Below are positions 34,174-43,374 of a DNA stretch of 64,000 bases, piece by piece (within the stretch, counting starts at the first letter, position 1; each line of letters begins with the position of its first letter). The position numbers and the translations under genes are program-made. The notes beneath the pieces are model-generated. The model was not told where the DNA came from, searched no databases, and saw only the letters and a list, made by a program, of their open reading frames with translations. The stretch covers positions 255,107-319,106 of the forward strand of contig NZ_KE383925.1 of NCBI RefSeq assembly GCF_000422805.1. The letters are read 5' to 3'. The stretch is from Nocardioides halotolerans DSM 19273 (GTDB lineage: Bacteria; Actinomycetota; Actinomycetes; Propionibacteriales; Nocardioidaceae).

Positions 34174-34520
34174 AGCGACAACCCCTCTAGCCCGTTGGCC
34201 GGTGGGGTCGGCGCGGACGGCTGAGGACCACGCCGCTGGAGTGCCCGCGTGGTCGTGGCCGTGGTACGGAGTGCGCGCCGGGTCAGCTCGGCGTGGAGGT
34301 TGACGCCCCGCCCGACCATTGGTGCGACGTACGTCGCGAACTCGGTCGGACGCACCCACGCAATGCCCTTCGCAGGCGTTGTCGGCGACTTCTCCACCGC
34401 GGAGAGTGACGGATCTCGGTGGCGGGCGAGTGCGCTGGCCGACGACTCGGTGCCCGGGGCTAGCGGCGGCGACTCGGTCGATTGGTAGCTGTGGCGGCGG
34501 TACTCGACGTGCGCGTTCAT
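34170..34520 (-). CDS. Small basic protein, unknown function
   Basis: A 116-residue Arg/Thr/Pro-rich protein overlapping both neighbours by four bases, which supports it as a real gene. The middle, IAWVRPTEFATYVAPMVGRGVNLHAELTRRALR, looks like a folded DNA- or RNA-binding helix pair; the ends appear disordered. No family is recognised. Confidence 0.65.
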   Translation of the reverse strand: MNAHVEYRRHSYQSTESPPLAPGTESSASALARHRDPSLSAVEKSPTTPAKGIAWVRPTEFATYVAPMVGRGVNLHAELTRRALRTTATTTRALQRRGPQPSAPTPPANGLEGLSL

Positions 34521-35425
34521 AGCTGGATCGCCTCACTTCGCTGGGTAGGGCCCAGGCCGCTCCCGGGGCCGAGGCGGGACGCGATCCGGAACGCGGAGTC
34601 GATCGTTGACTCGATCTCCCGATCGGAGAGTCCTGCGTACCGGGCGGCCGGCATCAGATAGCCGGCGGTGTTCGCACGGCTCTGACCGTCCTCGGCCATC
34701 CGGCAAGACGCCCAGAAGAGGGCGCGGTTGCGACCGCCTTCGGGAGTCAGCGCGACCACCCTGGCCAGCGCCTCAGGGCGGCAACCTTTCGGAGGAAGCC
34801 TTGAGGGTGGTGCTACCGGCCGCTGCCGAGGCGGCTCAAGGAACTGGCGAAGCCTGATCGCGTCTAGCGGCCTCGCGGGCTGGGCCGTGACCGCGATGAC
34901 GTCGTACGCCCTGATCGCGCCGTCGACCGCAATCCGCGACGGGGGAGCGATGACGTAACCGCCGTCACCCCGGAAGTCGACGTGGGCGGACGGAACCTGC
35001 CACGACCGCAGCTCCTGGTCGGGCACGCTCGGGTAGTAGGCGTGAACACCGCCCGATGGCGTGCGGACCAGCCAGGCCCAGTGCACGGCGAGCCCTTCGG
35101 ATCGGGCACGCTCGAACGCCGCGAATCCACTGCCCCCCGCGTGAACGTCGATGTCGACGACGAGGATGCCGGTGCGGGCGCCGGTGGGAAGACCGATGTT
35201 CGCGTCGGGTGTCCGCTGCCACCACTGCTGGACGACGCGGGCCGACGACGTCGCGTCATGGAATCCGTTTGGCGTGAGCGGCTGCTTGCCGCCCGGGACG
35301 CACGGGAAGACCGGGATCCCAAGGTTGGCATAGCGGACCGCTGCGCCGGCCAGGGTGGGCTCGGAAGCGACACGCTGCATCGTGGACGCAGTCCAGTGAG
35401 GGATCGGGCTTGCCGGGTCGAACAT
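34517..35425 (-). CDS. Bifunctional DNA primase/polymerase (Prim-Pol)
   Basis: A 302-residue protein with the Prim-Pol domain used by actinobacterial plasmids and ICEs to copy DNA. Key residues are D91-x-D93 in VVDIDVHAGG and H128 in SGGVHAYY; the N-terminal GIPVFPCVPGGKQPL block is also typical. The C-terminal region (EALARVVALTPEGGRNRALFWASCRMAE) is the PriCT-like helical part. It lacks a helicase domain. The start has an SD-like GGAG six bases upstream, and a perfect palindrome lies 24-42 bases upstream. Confidence 0.9.
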   Translation of the reverse strand: MFDPASPIPHWTASTMQRVASEPTLAGAAVRYANLGIPVFPCVPGGKQPLTPNGFHDATSSARVVQQWWQRTPDANIGLPTGARTGILVVDIDVHAGGSGFAAFERARSEGLAVHWAWLVRTPSGGVHAYYPSVPDQELRSWQVPSAHVDFRGDGGYVIAPPSRIAVDGAIRAYDVIAVTAQPARPLDAIRLRQFLEPPRQRPVAPPSRLPPKGCRPEALARVVALTPEGGRNRALFWASCRMAEDGQSRANTAGYLMPAARYAGLSDREIESTIDSAFRIASRLGPGSGLGPTQRSEAIQL

Positions 35426-35448
35426 GTCTCCGAGATTGACCCGCCGGC

Positions 35449-35467
35449 GTTACCGGATTCCGGTAAC
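35449..35467. promoter_or_regulatory. Perfect 19-base palindrome upstream of the primase
   Basis: GTTACCGGA-T-TCCGGTAAC has nine-base arms around one central base and lies 24-42 bases upstream of the primase start. Its position suggests an operator or binding site of an element-encoded regulator such as the ParB-like protein. No second copy was found in the window. Confidence 0.5.
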
Positions 35468-35646
35468 AACGAGGGCGCCGGGGAGGGGGAACACTGCGTT
35501 TGCGCAGGTCAGAGGCGTTCCCTAAGAGGTTCATGCGCGCTCTTGCCGATAGTCTCGCCGGCCCGCGCCGGGCTCATGGACCTTCGGTCAAGGAACGACT
35601 AGGAGACGCGCGTAGGGCGTCGCATCGAGCGGGCCGCCTGAAGCGT

Positions 35647-38600
35647 TCAACCAGTACGGCGCGGACGCGGCCCTCGAGTCGCCCAGCCTTTGGAATCCAC
35701 AATCTGAGCGGTGCGCTTCGGTAGACCGATCGGGGGGAGTTCATCGTCGCGACGATTGAAGATCCTCTCGTCGAGTACTTGATCAGCGTTCGTGTGGTCA
35801 CCCGCAGACTTCTCCGCCTGGACCATGTCTAGCTGGGCGACTTCGTCGTACGGTGCCGCCGTGTAGGCAACTCGAGCAGCCCAGAGCGCGAGGTCGTGGT
35901 CCCCTGCAGCCAGCGCGTGGGTGGTGACGACGTGTCCGACATCGACGATGGCGCTGGTCATGATGTGGTCCCACCGGTCGCCGTCAAGAAGCCAGCTCCA
36001 GTGATCGTTGCGGAGATCGGTGAATGGCTCGCCGCTGACCAGCCGCAGTGCCGCGATCAGATCGTCGATGCCCCTTGCACCACGACTCTGTCCTCGCGCC
36101 CTGAGACGTCGGAACAGGTCCAGGTCGCACAGCACGCCGTCCAGCTTGTAGAGAGCTGGCGACTCCGGGTCTGGTCCAGGCTGCGCCTTCGGTAGATAGG
36201 GAGTGCCAGTGCGGGCATCGTTTCCCAGCCATCGGCGCAGTTGGCTCATGTCGACCCGAACGCGCTCGGGACGGATCCCGAACGCGTCAGCGACTTCATG
36301 CCCGGAGGCTCCGCGCGGATGGAGTACGAGGTAGGCCAACAACTCGACATAGAACGGCCGCCGGTGTGCTGTTGCCTTCGTGTCGCCCGTCGTGCGGGCA
36401 CCGACCGGCCCGAGGAGGGTCAGCTTTGCCGCGGATAGTGTCGGCGACTCCCAGCGCGCCAGATCCTCGTCCAGCGCCGGGTCTGCGGCCTCAACTGTCG
36501 TGCAGGCCTCCGGCGCCGCCCGCGGCGCGAGCAGCTCGACGTCTTCGACCGTTGTCGCGGCGGCGTCGGCGTACACAACCGCGTCGAGCGGCAGGAGGGA
36601 CTCGTCTCCAGTCGCGCCAACCTCAGGTCTCGGTTCGGTGAGTCGCTTCGGGAGCGCACCCGCCAGGTTGAAGACCGCGGTGTCGCCGTCCGGCGGCACG
36701 ACAGGCACGACCTGCTCATCGAGAGTGAGGTCGAGAAGCAGAGCGCAGGCGTGGGCCTCATCTGCGCTCAGTTGTGCCGCCCGGACATCGATCCCCAGAC
36801 TCGGGGCACGGAGGCGCCCCTCGCCGCTCAGCTCCAGTTGAGTGCCCGAGGGGCGAGGCTCGCCCTCGAGATCCACGAGCACTGCCGTCGAACGACCGGG
36901 GATGGCCTCGATCACCTCTGCGAGCGCATCGCAGTCCGAAGTCGCATGGCCCGCGGAGGCGATGATGACCGCGTGGAAGTCGTCGGGATCAATCGTCGCG
37001 GTGATGGGCGACAGGTTGTGCGTGAGCTCAGCGATGAAGCCCGTGTCTCGTGGAGGGTGCGTGCGTACGCGGCCGAGGTTGAACGATGCGAGGTCGGATC
37101 CGAGGCCGAGGACATCGACCGTCGTCACGATCGACCACGGGTTGACGGCCAGTTCAGCCGCTACGTGGCGTGCGAAGGAGGCGTTCCGGTCACTGTCTCC
37201 GGTCAGGGTGACCGTGCGGAGTTCCTCGAGGTTGAGGAACAAGAAGGAGCCATCGTCACCTTGGCCGACGCTCACCAGAAGCGGATACGGTGGGAATGAG
37301 TCGTCCGGGCGGTTGGGCACGACGGACAGATTGAGCCGCCATTCGGTGCCCGAGCCGGACCATGGCGATGGCAGCTCCGCGGACTCCCGAAGAGCCAGAC
37401 GGACCTCGTCCGTGGAGAGCGCCACCGTGAGCAGGCGAACTGAAGGCAGAGATCGCAGCGCGGCGTCGAGGGCGTCGATACGGGGCGCAATGACCGATGC
37501 CGTGGCATGCGCAGTCTTTTCGGCAGGAATGAGTTCGGCTGGCGGCGGAGGGATGACCGTGCCGGGACGGCGATGACGGAGTTGGGTGCGTCGCTGCGCG
37601 CGTAGCGCGATCCAGAGCGCGCCGCCGAGCATGGCTCCCGCACCCGCGAGGCCGGGGACCAGCCACGAAGGGGCCGCGCTGTCATCGGCAGCCTGATCCA
37701 ACACGTCAGACTCCGCGGCTGGTTCCTCGGAGGGCTCGGAGGGCTCGGAGGGCTCGAAGGGCTCAGCCTCTGCCGGAGGCGACATTGGCTCAGAGACATT
37801 GTCTGGTGGTTTCGTGGGCTTGGGGCCCGGTGACTCCTCGTGCGAGTCCTGGCCGGGGATGGTGAGCGTCCACCCAGGAAGAATCAGATCGGGATCGGTG
37901 AGGTGGGCGCCGTTGGGCTGCACCGTGTCCTTGGATGCTCTGAAGATCTTCGGATAGCCCTCGGCGTCACCAAGCTCGTCCTCCGCAATCTCCGAGAGGG
38001 TGTCGCCGGGTTGCACGACGTAGGAGTCCGGCGCATTGGCTTCCACAATTGGCACTCTCAGAACCGTGCCAGGGACGAGGAAGTCAGGACGTCCGTCGAG
38101 GACGGCCCGGTTGAGCGCGACGAGTTCGGTGTAGCGGGCGCCGTCTCCGAGGCGATCCTCAGCGATCCGCCAAAGGCTGTCGCCGCGCTTGACGGTGTAT
38201 CGCTCGGTTTCCAAGTCCGTCTCGTGCTGGGTCCGCGGCGCCGGAGCCGGGGAAGCAACCCTTCCGACCGCTACTTCAGGGTCAGGCTGGAAGGTGGTCG
38301 CGACCGTGGCGGCGGCCTCCGACTGTGGCAGGAACGCGGTCGCCGACGGCACGGCGACGAACAGCAGGGCGGCTGCGGCGATGAGGCGATCTGCCGCGAG
38401 TTGAGGCATGGCCAGTCCTGGCAGCCGCGGCGTGCGGATGCCTCGAACGTGGGAGACGGCCGAGGCGACGACCTGGCAGGTGAACACCGCCCAGGCGATC
38501 CAGCAGACCGCGGCGAGGACTTCGACCACAAGGGTCCCGTCGTCCGGTGCGGTGAGTCGTGCCCACGAGAAGGCCGCAGGATCCGGTACTGCATCGATCG

Positions 38601-38688
38601 TCAGGAGGGCGGCGGGGACTCCGAGCACGAAAGCAACAAGGGTCAGGGTGGCCGCCAGACCGCGCAGGCGGGGGCCGAGGGTGCTCAT
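35647..38688 (-). CDS. LysM/BTAD-type transcriptional regulator fused to a membrane region
   Basis: A 1013-residue protein with several hydrophobic segments near the N-terminus (about 10-30, 55-80, 100-118), two LysM modules (about 165-210 and 222-270: YTVKRGDSLWRIAE and YVVQPGDTLSEIAE), a Pro/Glu-rich linker with EPSEPSEPSEEP repeats, a further hydrophobic helix (about 345-360), then a cytoplasmic part ending in a winged-helix (GHEVADAFGIRPERVRVDMSQLRRWLG) and a BTAD-type helical repeat. The arrangement could sense cell wall and relay to a DNA-binding or scaffold domain. It overlaps the upstream TadE-like gene by four bases and is the last gene of the Tad operon. Confidence 0.82.
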   Translation of the reverse strand: MSTLGPRLRGLAATLTLVAFVLGVPAALLTIDAVPDPAAFSWARLTAPDDGTLVVEVLAAVCWIAWAVFTCQVVASAVSHVRGIRTPRLPGLAMPQLAADRLIAAAALLFVAVPSATAFLPQSEAAATVATTFQPDPEVAVGRVASPAPAPRTQHETDLETERYTVKRGDSLWRIAEDRLGDGARYTELVALNRAVLDGRPDFLVPGTVLRVPIVEANAPDSYVVQPGDTLSEIAEDELGDAEGYPKIFRASKDTVQPNGAHLTDPDLILPGWTLTIPGQDSHEESPGPKPTKPPDNVSEPMSPPAEAEPFEPSEPSEPSEEPAAESDVLDQAADDSAAPSWLVPGLAGAGAMLGGALWIALRAQRRTQLRHRRPGTVIPPPPAELIPAEKTAHATASVIAPRIDALDAALRSLPSVRLLTVALSTDEVRLALRESAELPSPWSGSGTEWRLNLSVVPNRPDDSFPPYPLLVSVGQGDDGSFLFLNLEELRTVTLTGDSDRNASFARHVAAELAVNPWSIVTTVDVLGLGSDLASFNLGRVRTHPPRDTGFIAELTHNLSPITATIDPDDFHAVIIASAGHATSDCDALAEVIEAIPGRSTAVLVDLEGEPRPSGTQLELSGEGRLRAPSLGIDVRAAQLSADEAHACALLLDLTLDEQVVPVVPPDGDTAVFNLAGALPKRLTEPRPEVGATGDESLLPLDAVVYADAAATTVEDVELLAPRAAPEACTTVEAADPALDEDLARWESPTLSAAKLTLLGPVGARTTGDTKATAHRRPFYVELLAYLVLHPRGASGHEVADAFGIRPERVRVDMSQLRRWLGNDARTGTPYLPKAQPGPDPESPALYKLDGVLCDLDLFRRLRARGQSRGARGIDDLIAALRLVSGEPFTDLRNDHWSWLLDGDRWDHIMTSAIVDVGHVVTTHALAAGDHDLALWAARVAYTAAPYDEVAQLDMVQAEKSAGDHTNADQVLDERIFNRRDDELPPIGLPKRTAQIVDSKGWATRGPRPRRTG

Positions 38689-39104
38689 CGCTGGCTACCT
38701 CCGAGGGTGCGGATCAGTCGAGCCGTCGCTGTGCCCGAAACGTCAAGGCGTTGGATGCCGATCAAGCCCAGGAACTGTGGGTCGTACGAGTCGTGGACGG
38801 TGACCGTGATGGTGTCGCCATTGGTGATCTCGACCGTTCCGCTGACGCCCGCGGCGTCGAGGTAGCGCTCAGCCGCGGCACGAGCTGCGGCGGGATTGAT
38901 GGTGAGCTCGCGCCCCTGAATGGCCGCGCTGCCCTCGACCTCTTCACCGCCGGCGCGAGCCGCCTGGGCGGCAAGGTCGTGAGCTCGTTCGTGGGCGTGC
39001 ACCTGGCCGCCGAGGTCGACGGCTAGCCCGACCATGAACATCATCACGAAGCTGGAGAGGGACAGCCACACCGTGATGGAGCCTCGCTCGTCGTGCTGGG
39101 TCAT
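38685..39104 (-). CDS. TadG/TadE-like minor pilin
   Basis: A 139-residue protein with one N-terminal hydrophobic helix preceded by DERGSITVW, the short cytoplasmic prepilin-like stem of TadE/TadG proteins, and an extracytoplasmic domain with ITVTVHDSYDPQFLGLIG. The start ATG at 39104 overlaps the upstream stop by four bases. It belongs to the minor (pseudopilin) set of the Flp pilus. Confidence 0.82.
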   Translation of the reverse strand: MTQHDERGSITVWLSLSSFVMMFMVGLAVDLGGQVHAHERAHDLAAQAARAGGEEVEGSAAIQGRELTINPAAARAAAERYLDAAGVSGTVEITNGDTITVTVHDSYDPQFLGLIGIQRLDVSGTATARLIRTLGGSQR

Positions 39105-39523
39105 CGCTCCCGCCAGGTGTCGATCGGGCTGGACATGGTCGCGCGCACGACGCGCGAGCCGGGAACGCCGGGAACGGCCAAATCGGAAAGGCTGAGCCGG
39201 CAAGAAACCGTGACTTCGACCAACCCGGGAACGCCCGGTTGCTTGTTGAAGTCGCTGGTGCCAACTGTCACGTCGACGTTGGAGCAGCCGATCTTCTGGT
39301 TGGCGATGCTGGCGACGGCAGCTTTTCGAGCGTCGGCCCGTGCCGTCTCGGCATCCCGAGAGAGTGAGGCGGACCTGGCGCCATCGGCGGCAGCCGATTG
39401 GAGCGCCTCGTGGGTGCTCGCCGTTCGTCCGCCGAAGATGATCAGGCCCACGAACAGAGCGAATGCAGGCACGCCGATCGCCGCTTCGATCGCCGCCGAG
39501 CCACGCTCGTCTTGTCGCGTCAT
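39101..39523 (-). CDS. TadE-like minor pilin
   Basis: A 140-residue protein with the TadE-type N-terminus RQDERGSAAIEAAIGVPAF: a processing glycine, small residues, the Glu at +5 and a hydrophobic helix. The remaining domain is small and beta-rich (VEVTVSCRLSLSDL). ATG at 39523 overlaps the upstream stop by four bases; longer in-frame starts are not supported. Confidence 0.85.
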   Translation of the reverse strand: MTRQDERGSAAIEAAIGVPAFALFVGLIIFGGRTASTHEALQSAAADGARSASLSRDAETARADARKAAVASIANQKIGCSNVDVTVGTSDFNKQPGVPGLVEVTVSCRLSLSDLAVPGVPGSRVVRATMSSPIDTWRER

Positions 39524-39954
39524 GGCGTTCCCGAGGTGTTGGGAGCGGTGAGTCGCTCGACGGGCACCGACGCACTCTGCGTGATCCGGACCTTCCACCC
39601 GGGAATCACGCTCAGGCTGAACCCGGTGACCGTCACCGTGGCTGTCGTCGCGGTGCGGTTGGCGGAGGTAGATGCTCCGGTGAGTACGTCGTTGCCGCCG
39701 GCCTCGGCGAGGAAGTCGTTGGCCGCTCCGACGCCGTCCGTCTCCCGGCCATGCTCGGCGCCGGCCGCCCGGGCACCCTCCTGCGCGGCGGCGATCGCCA
39801 CTGTTCGCGCGTGGTAGAACAGCGCGGCCTGCATCCCGATGAACATGACCGCGAAGAGCGCGGGCAGGAGGATGACGAGCTCGATCGAGACCGAGCCCCG
39901 TTCGTCGCGCCGCCAGCAGCGGCTACTTGATGTTGCCGGCCTGGCTTTTGACAT
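39520..39954 (-). CDS. TadE-like minor pilin
   Basis: A 144-residue protein with the prepilin-like segment DERGSVSIELVILLPALFAV (processing Gly, Glu at +5), one transmembrane helix and a C-terminal domain with beta repeats such as TATVTVTGFSLS. Its ATG overlaps the end of the Flp-like gene by 32 bases; no better start is visible. It is the first of three tandem TadE-like genes. Confidence 0.85.
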   Translation of the reverse strand: MSKARPATSSSRCWRRDERGSVSIELVILLPALFAVMFIGMQAALFYHARTVAIAAAQEGARAAGAEHGRETDGVGAANDFLAEAGGNDVLTGASTSANRTATTATVTVTGFSLSVIPGWKVRITQSASVPVERLTAPNTSGTP

Positions 39955-40117
39955 AAGTCGTCACGGCCGCGACCACGATCCCGACAATGGCGATCACGGC
40001 GACAGCCCAGAGCACGTGCTCTGTGGTCACCGAGCCACGCTCATATCGCCGGGCGGCTCGCAGGTCGTCATATGCCGTGAGCACGGCCAGGCGAAGCAGG
40101 ACCAGAACTTTCAACAT
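39923..40117 (-). CDS. Flp-type major pilin precursor
   Basis: A 64-residue type IVb prepilin. A 27-residue basic leader is followed by the processing site G-SVTTE (Glu at +5) and one hydrophobic helix of about 22 residues, ending VKSQAGNIK. Flp pilins are the major subunit of Tad pili, cleaved by a prepilin peptidase. A strong ribosome-binding site (AAGGAGG, reverse complement of 40123-40129) lies five bases before the ATG. No TadV-type peptidase gene is seen nearby, so a host enzyme must process it. Confidence 0.85.
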   Translation of the reverse strand: MLKVLVLLRLAVLTAYDDLRAARRYERGSVTTEHVLWAVAVIAIVGIVVAAVTTYVKSQAGNIK

Positions 40118-40145
40118 GGGTTCCTCCTTGATCTGTCTCTTCCGT

Positions 40146-41048
40146 TCATGAGGTCGTGAACATGCGAAGCAATGAGGGGGCTACGAGGAGGGCCATGAAG
40201 ATGACGCCGAGTAGCGAGCCTGGGATCGTCATGCGCTCGCCGACGGCGTTCGCCTGGGCAATCTCGTCGTTGAGCATCGCCGTGCGCATAGCGGCGGATC
40301 GGGCACGCAGGGTGACGTAGACGCTCGCTCCCTCCTCACCGGAGAGCCGCATGATGTCGGCGAAGTCGTCCAGCTCGGGAAGCCCGAGCTCCTCTGCCAA
40401 GGTGTGCAGCGCATCCCAAGGTGGCAGGCCCGACCAGCGCGACCGGGTCAGCTCCTCGGAGAGCCGGGTGAAGACCCACGAATCTCCTACCTCCGCGGCT
40501 GCTTCCATGGCCTGACGGACGCCGATGCCGTTGTGACGCTCGAGAGCGACCAGATCGATGTAGGCGCCGAGCGCCCGGGCGAACTCGACGCGGGCCTTCC
40601 GGGCATCGTCAAGCGCGTTGTAGTTAGGAATGAAGAACATCACGGCCGCCAGGGCGAGCGACGCGAGTGCCGGGACCTGGAGTGGGAGGCCCAGCCCGAG
40701 GGAGTTGAAGAGAAGCGTGAGGCCGGGCGGAATGAGGAGTCCGAGGCCGGCGAAGGTGAGCTTCTCGCCGTAGAACTGCGCGATTGAGATCCGTAGCAGG
40801 GCGAGTTCGCGGGTCGGCGTGCGCACCCACAGTCCCGGCGGCAGCACGCGCATGCCCCAAAGCCCGAGTCGTTCCTTGCCATTCCGGGCAGCGGAGGCAT
40901 TGGCGGTGGTGCGGTGTCGCGTGGAGGAGACACGCTCCAAGGCGTCGGCGAGGTCCGGCTGAGCGGGCACGAGTCGCGCGACGACCAGGGTGAGTCCGAG
41001 GCCGATAAGGCCACCGGACAAGATCGCCAGCTGGAGACCGGTGATCAT
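40146..41048 (-). CDS. tadC: Tad pilus inner-membrane protein TadC-like
   Basis: A 300-residue protein with a T2SF domain and about four transmembrane helices, including a hydrophobic N-terminal segment (MITGLQLAILSGGLIGLGL) and C-terminal MTIPGSLLGVIFMALLVAPSLL. It contains the T2SF DWVALERHNGIGVRQAM-like block (LVALERHNGIGVRQAME). The ATG at 41048 overlaps the TadB-like stop by four bases. Its partner is TadB; both form the platform for Flp assembly. Confidence 0.88.
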   Translation of the reverse strand: MITGLQLAILSGGLIGLGLTLVVARLVPAQPDLADALERVSSTRHRTTANASAARNGKERLGLWGMRVLPPGLWVRTPTRELALLRISIAQFYGEKLTFAGLGLLIPPGLTLLFNSLGLGLPLQVPALASLALAAVMFFIPNYNALDDARKARVEFARALGAYIDLVALERHNGIGVRQAMEAAAEVGDSWVFTRLSEELTRSRWSGLPPWDALHTLAEELGLPELDDFADIMRLSGEEGASVYVTLRARSAAMRTAMLNDEIAQANAVGERMTIPGSLLGVIFMALLVAPSLLRMFTTS

Positions 41049-41905
41049 GGGGTCGCCGCCACATCGAGTCGAGTTTGGAGGAAACGCGGCAGCGGTTTGC
41101 CGGTAGCCATGCTGCGCATCCAGATCAAGGTGGCGACGTAGGCCGAGAGAAGAACGACGAGGATGACCTGACCGATAGCGGTCGCGTACGGCTCGACGTA
41201 CTGGCCTGACAGGGCCAGGACAAGCAGGACACTGGCGCTGATGAGTGTCACCCATCGGGCGGTCGCACGCGGCTTGGCCCGATCGGCCTCGACCTGCCGG
41301 CGCGCCCGGACGTCAGCGGCGACCGACTCCGCGAGACCTTCGAGGACGCTCGCGAGCCCGGCGCCACGGCGGCGTGCTCCGAGGATGAGGTTCGCAGCGA
41401 TCAGGTCGCCGGTCGCATCGTCAAGTTCGTCCGCGAAGACGCGGAGTGCGGTCTCCGTGTCCCACCGCGCACGAAGACGAGCAACGAGCCGGCTGACCTC
41501 GGCGTTGATCGGCGCGGGCGTGGAGCGCAGTGTCGCGACCAGCGCCTGTTCGAGCCCGATCCCGACGGTCAGGACGCCAGAGAGCGAGCGAGTCCATTCC
41601 TCCATCGCTTCCAGCCGGTTGATCTGAGTGGCCGCCGGGGGAGCGGACAGCAGAGCCGGCAATCCTATGACCGCGACCGGCGCGATGACCAGCGCGAGTA
41701 CCCACCCGGTGATCGCCCATCCGAGGAGGCCCAGCCCGGCTCCGAGCAGTAGCAGCACTCGGGTGCGCGAGGTCAACGCCGCAACGCGGCCCCGGGACAT
41801 GTGCCTCTCGCGAGGTGGTTCGGCCGTCGGTCGCAGGCCGACGACGATGCCGAGGATGCCGATGGTGATCAGTCCGCCGGCAAGGGCGGGAAGCAAGGGA
41901 GTCAC
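41045..41905 (-). CDS. tadB: Tad pilus inner-membrane protein TadB-like
   Basis: A 286-residue T2SF-domain protein with a hydrophobic N-terminal segment, two helices around 47-85 and two further C-terminal helices around residues 225-265. The central block includes EWTRSLSGVLTVGIGLEQAL and a KPRATARWVTLISASVLLVLA membrane segment. It is coupled by a four-base overlap to the CpaF-like gene upstream and overlaps TadC. Together with TadC it forms the pilus platform. Confidence 0.88.
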   Translation of the reverse strand: MTPLLPALAGGLITIGILGIVVGLRPTAEPPRERHMSRGRVAALTSRTRVLLLLGAGLGLLGWAITGWVLALVIAPVAVIGLPALLSAPPAATQINRLEAMEEWTRSLSGVLTVGIGLEQALVATLRSTPAPINAEVSRLVARLRARWDTETALRVFADELDDATGDLIAANLILGARRRGAGLASVLEGLAESVAADVRARRQVEADRAKPRATARWVTLISASVLLVLALSGQYVEPYATAIGQVILVVLLSAYVATLIWMRSMATGKPLPRFLQTRLDVAATP

Positions 41906-43374
41906 GGCTGCACTCCGTACGGCTGGGTCGAGAGGTACGCCGCCAGGTCGAAGCCGTGGCGTGTCAGCGCCCGGTACTCGTCGGGAAGTACGTCCGGTAC
42001 GGCGACACCTGACGCATCGGCACGGAACACCTGCGTGGTCGCGTATCCGACCTCCTTCTCGCCGGGGGCCAGGGCGATGATCTCGGAGACTCGCCTTTCA
42101 CGCTGCGCGCCGCCGGGGACGACCTTGTTCTCCATGCTCAGCTGGACGATCAGATCGACCGTCGCCGCGAGCTTGCTGGTCGCGAGGCCCTGGGTGACGT
42201 GTGGACCGGCCTCCATCGCGCAGGTGACGAGCTTGCGGACAGCGGAGGCCGCATCAGCCGCGTGGGTCGTCGAGATGGAGCCGGTGCCCGACTCCATCGC
42301 CTTGATCATCGCCCAGATCTCCTTGCCTCGTACCTCGCCGACGATCTGGCGCGAGAGGTTAAACCGGAAGGAGTCGACGAGTGCCTCGTCGAGCGTGAAC
42401 TCGCCCGCCTGGCGGCCATCAGCCCCGCGCTCACCGGATCCCGGACGTGCCTCCCAGGCGTGGACGACCTTGTGGCGGTTGAGCTCATGGAGGTGGAGCT
42501 CGTACTCGGTCTCGAAGGTTCCGATCGCCTCCATGGCGTCGATCTCCGCACAGAGCGCGCGGACCAAGGTCGTCTTGCCGGCGCCCTGGGCGCCGGCGAC
42601 GACGATCGAACGTCGTGCTCGGACAGCGGCGCGTAGGAACGATGCTGCAGTCGGCGTCATCATGTCTCTTGCGACGAGGTCGTCGAGCGTGACGTGCATC
42701 AGCCGGTGCCGTCGGATCACGACCGATGGACGGGGCGTGACCCATGCTGCGGCGGCCAGGCGGGAACCGCCGTCCAGCCGCAGATGGAGCCGCGGCTGCG
42801 CCTCGGAGAAGGAGCGAGCGTTGACCTCGCTGCGCGATGCGAGGAAGACCAGAAAGTCGATGAGCTCCTGGTCGGAGTCCGCGACGGGTGGGCCGTCGAT
42901 CAACGTGCCGTCAACCAGCTCGAGCAGGACGTTGTCGTGGCCGACGATGACGATGTTCTCGACACCGTCGTTGTCGACCAACGGCTGCAGTCGACCCAAC
43001 CGGAAGAGCGAGTCGAAGACCGCCTGCGCCGTCGCCTGCTGGCGGACCTGGCTCCAGGTCCCGCGGCCGGCGTCGACGTGCTCGGCCATCGCCGACTCGA
43101 TGAAGTCCAGCACGATCGACCGGCCGAGTTCCTGCTGAGCCGCCTTGTCTAGCCTGCTCCGGTCGGAACCGACGGCCTGGCTCAGCTGCTCGGACGCACG
43201 CGCACGCAGCTCCGACACGACGGACCAGTCGACTTCGGGGCCTGCCGGCGGGGGAGCGGTGACCGGAGCGCCGAGCTTGGCGGGGGCCGGCGTTGTCCCG
43301 TTGGACGGCTGGCTGAACAGCGGCAGCCGCGAAAGCTCGCCGTACTCACTCATGTAGCGGGAGGCCTCCGTCAC
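41902..43374 (-). CDS. cpaF: Tad/CpaF-type pilus ATPase
   Basis: A 490-residue GspE-type ATPase of the CpaF/TadA branch. The N-terminal part is a helical linker domain and the C-terminal part carries Walker A AGAQGAGKTT (K267), an Asp-box TFETEYELHLHE and an RGKEIWAMIKAMESGTGSISTTHA Walker B/His-box segment. The GTG at 43374 overlaps the upstream stop by four bases; the ATG at 43353 is an alternative. It powers Flp pilus assembly, and actinobacterial annotations often call relatives 'TadA family conjugal transfer-associated ATPase'. Confidence 0.92.
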   Translation of the reverse strand: MTEASRYMSEYGELSRLPLFSQPSNGTTPAPAKLGAPVTAPPPAGPEVDWSVVSELRARASEQLSQAVGSDRSRLDKAAQQELGRSIVLDFIESAMAEHVDAGRGTWSQVRQQATAQAVFDSLFRLGRLQPLVDNDGVENIVIVGHDNVLLELVDGTLIDGPPVADSDQELIDFLVFLASRSEVNARSFSEAQPRLHLRLDGGSRLAAAAWVTPRPSVVIRRHRLMHVTLDDLVARDMMTPTAASFLRAAVRARRSIVVAGAQGAGKTTLVRALCAEIDAMEAIGTFETEYELHLHELNRHKVVHAWEARPGSGERGADGRQAGEFTLDEALVDSFRFNLSRQIVGEVRGKEIWAMIKAMESGTGSISTTHAADAASAVRKLVTCAMEAGPHVTQGLATSKLAATVDLIVQLSMENKVVPGGAQRERRVSEIIALAPGEKEVGYATTQVFRADASGVAVPDVLPDEYRALTRHGFDLAAYLSTQPYGVQP

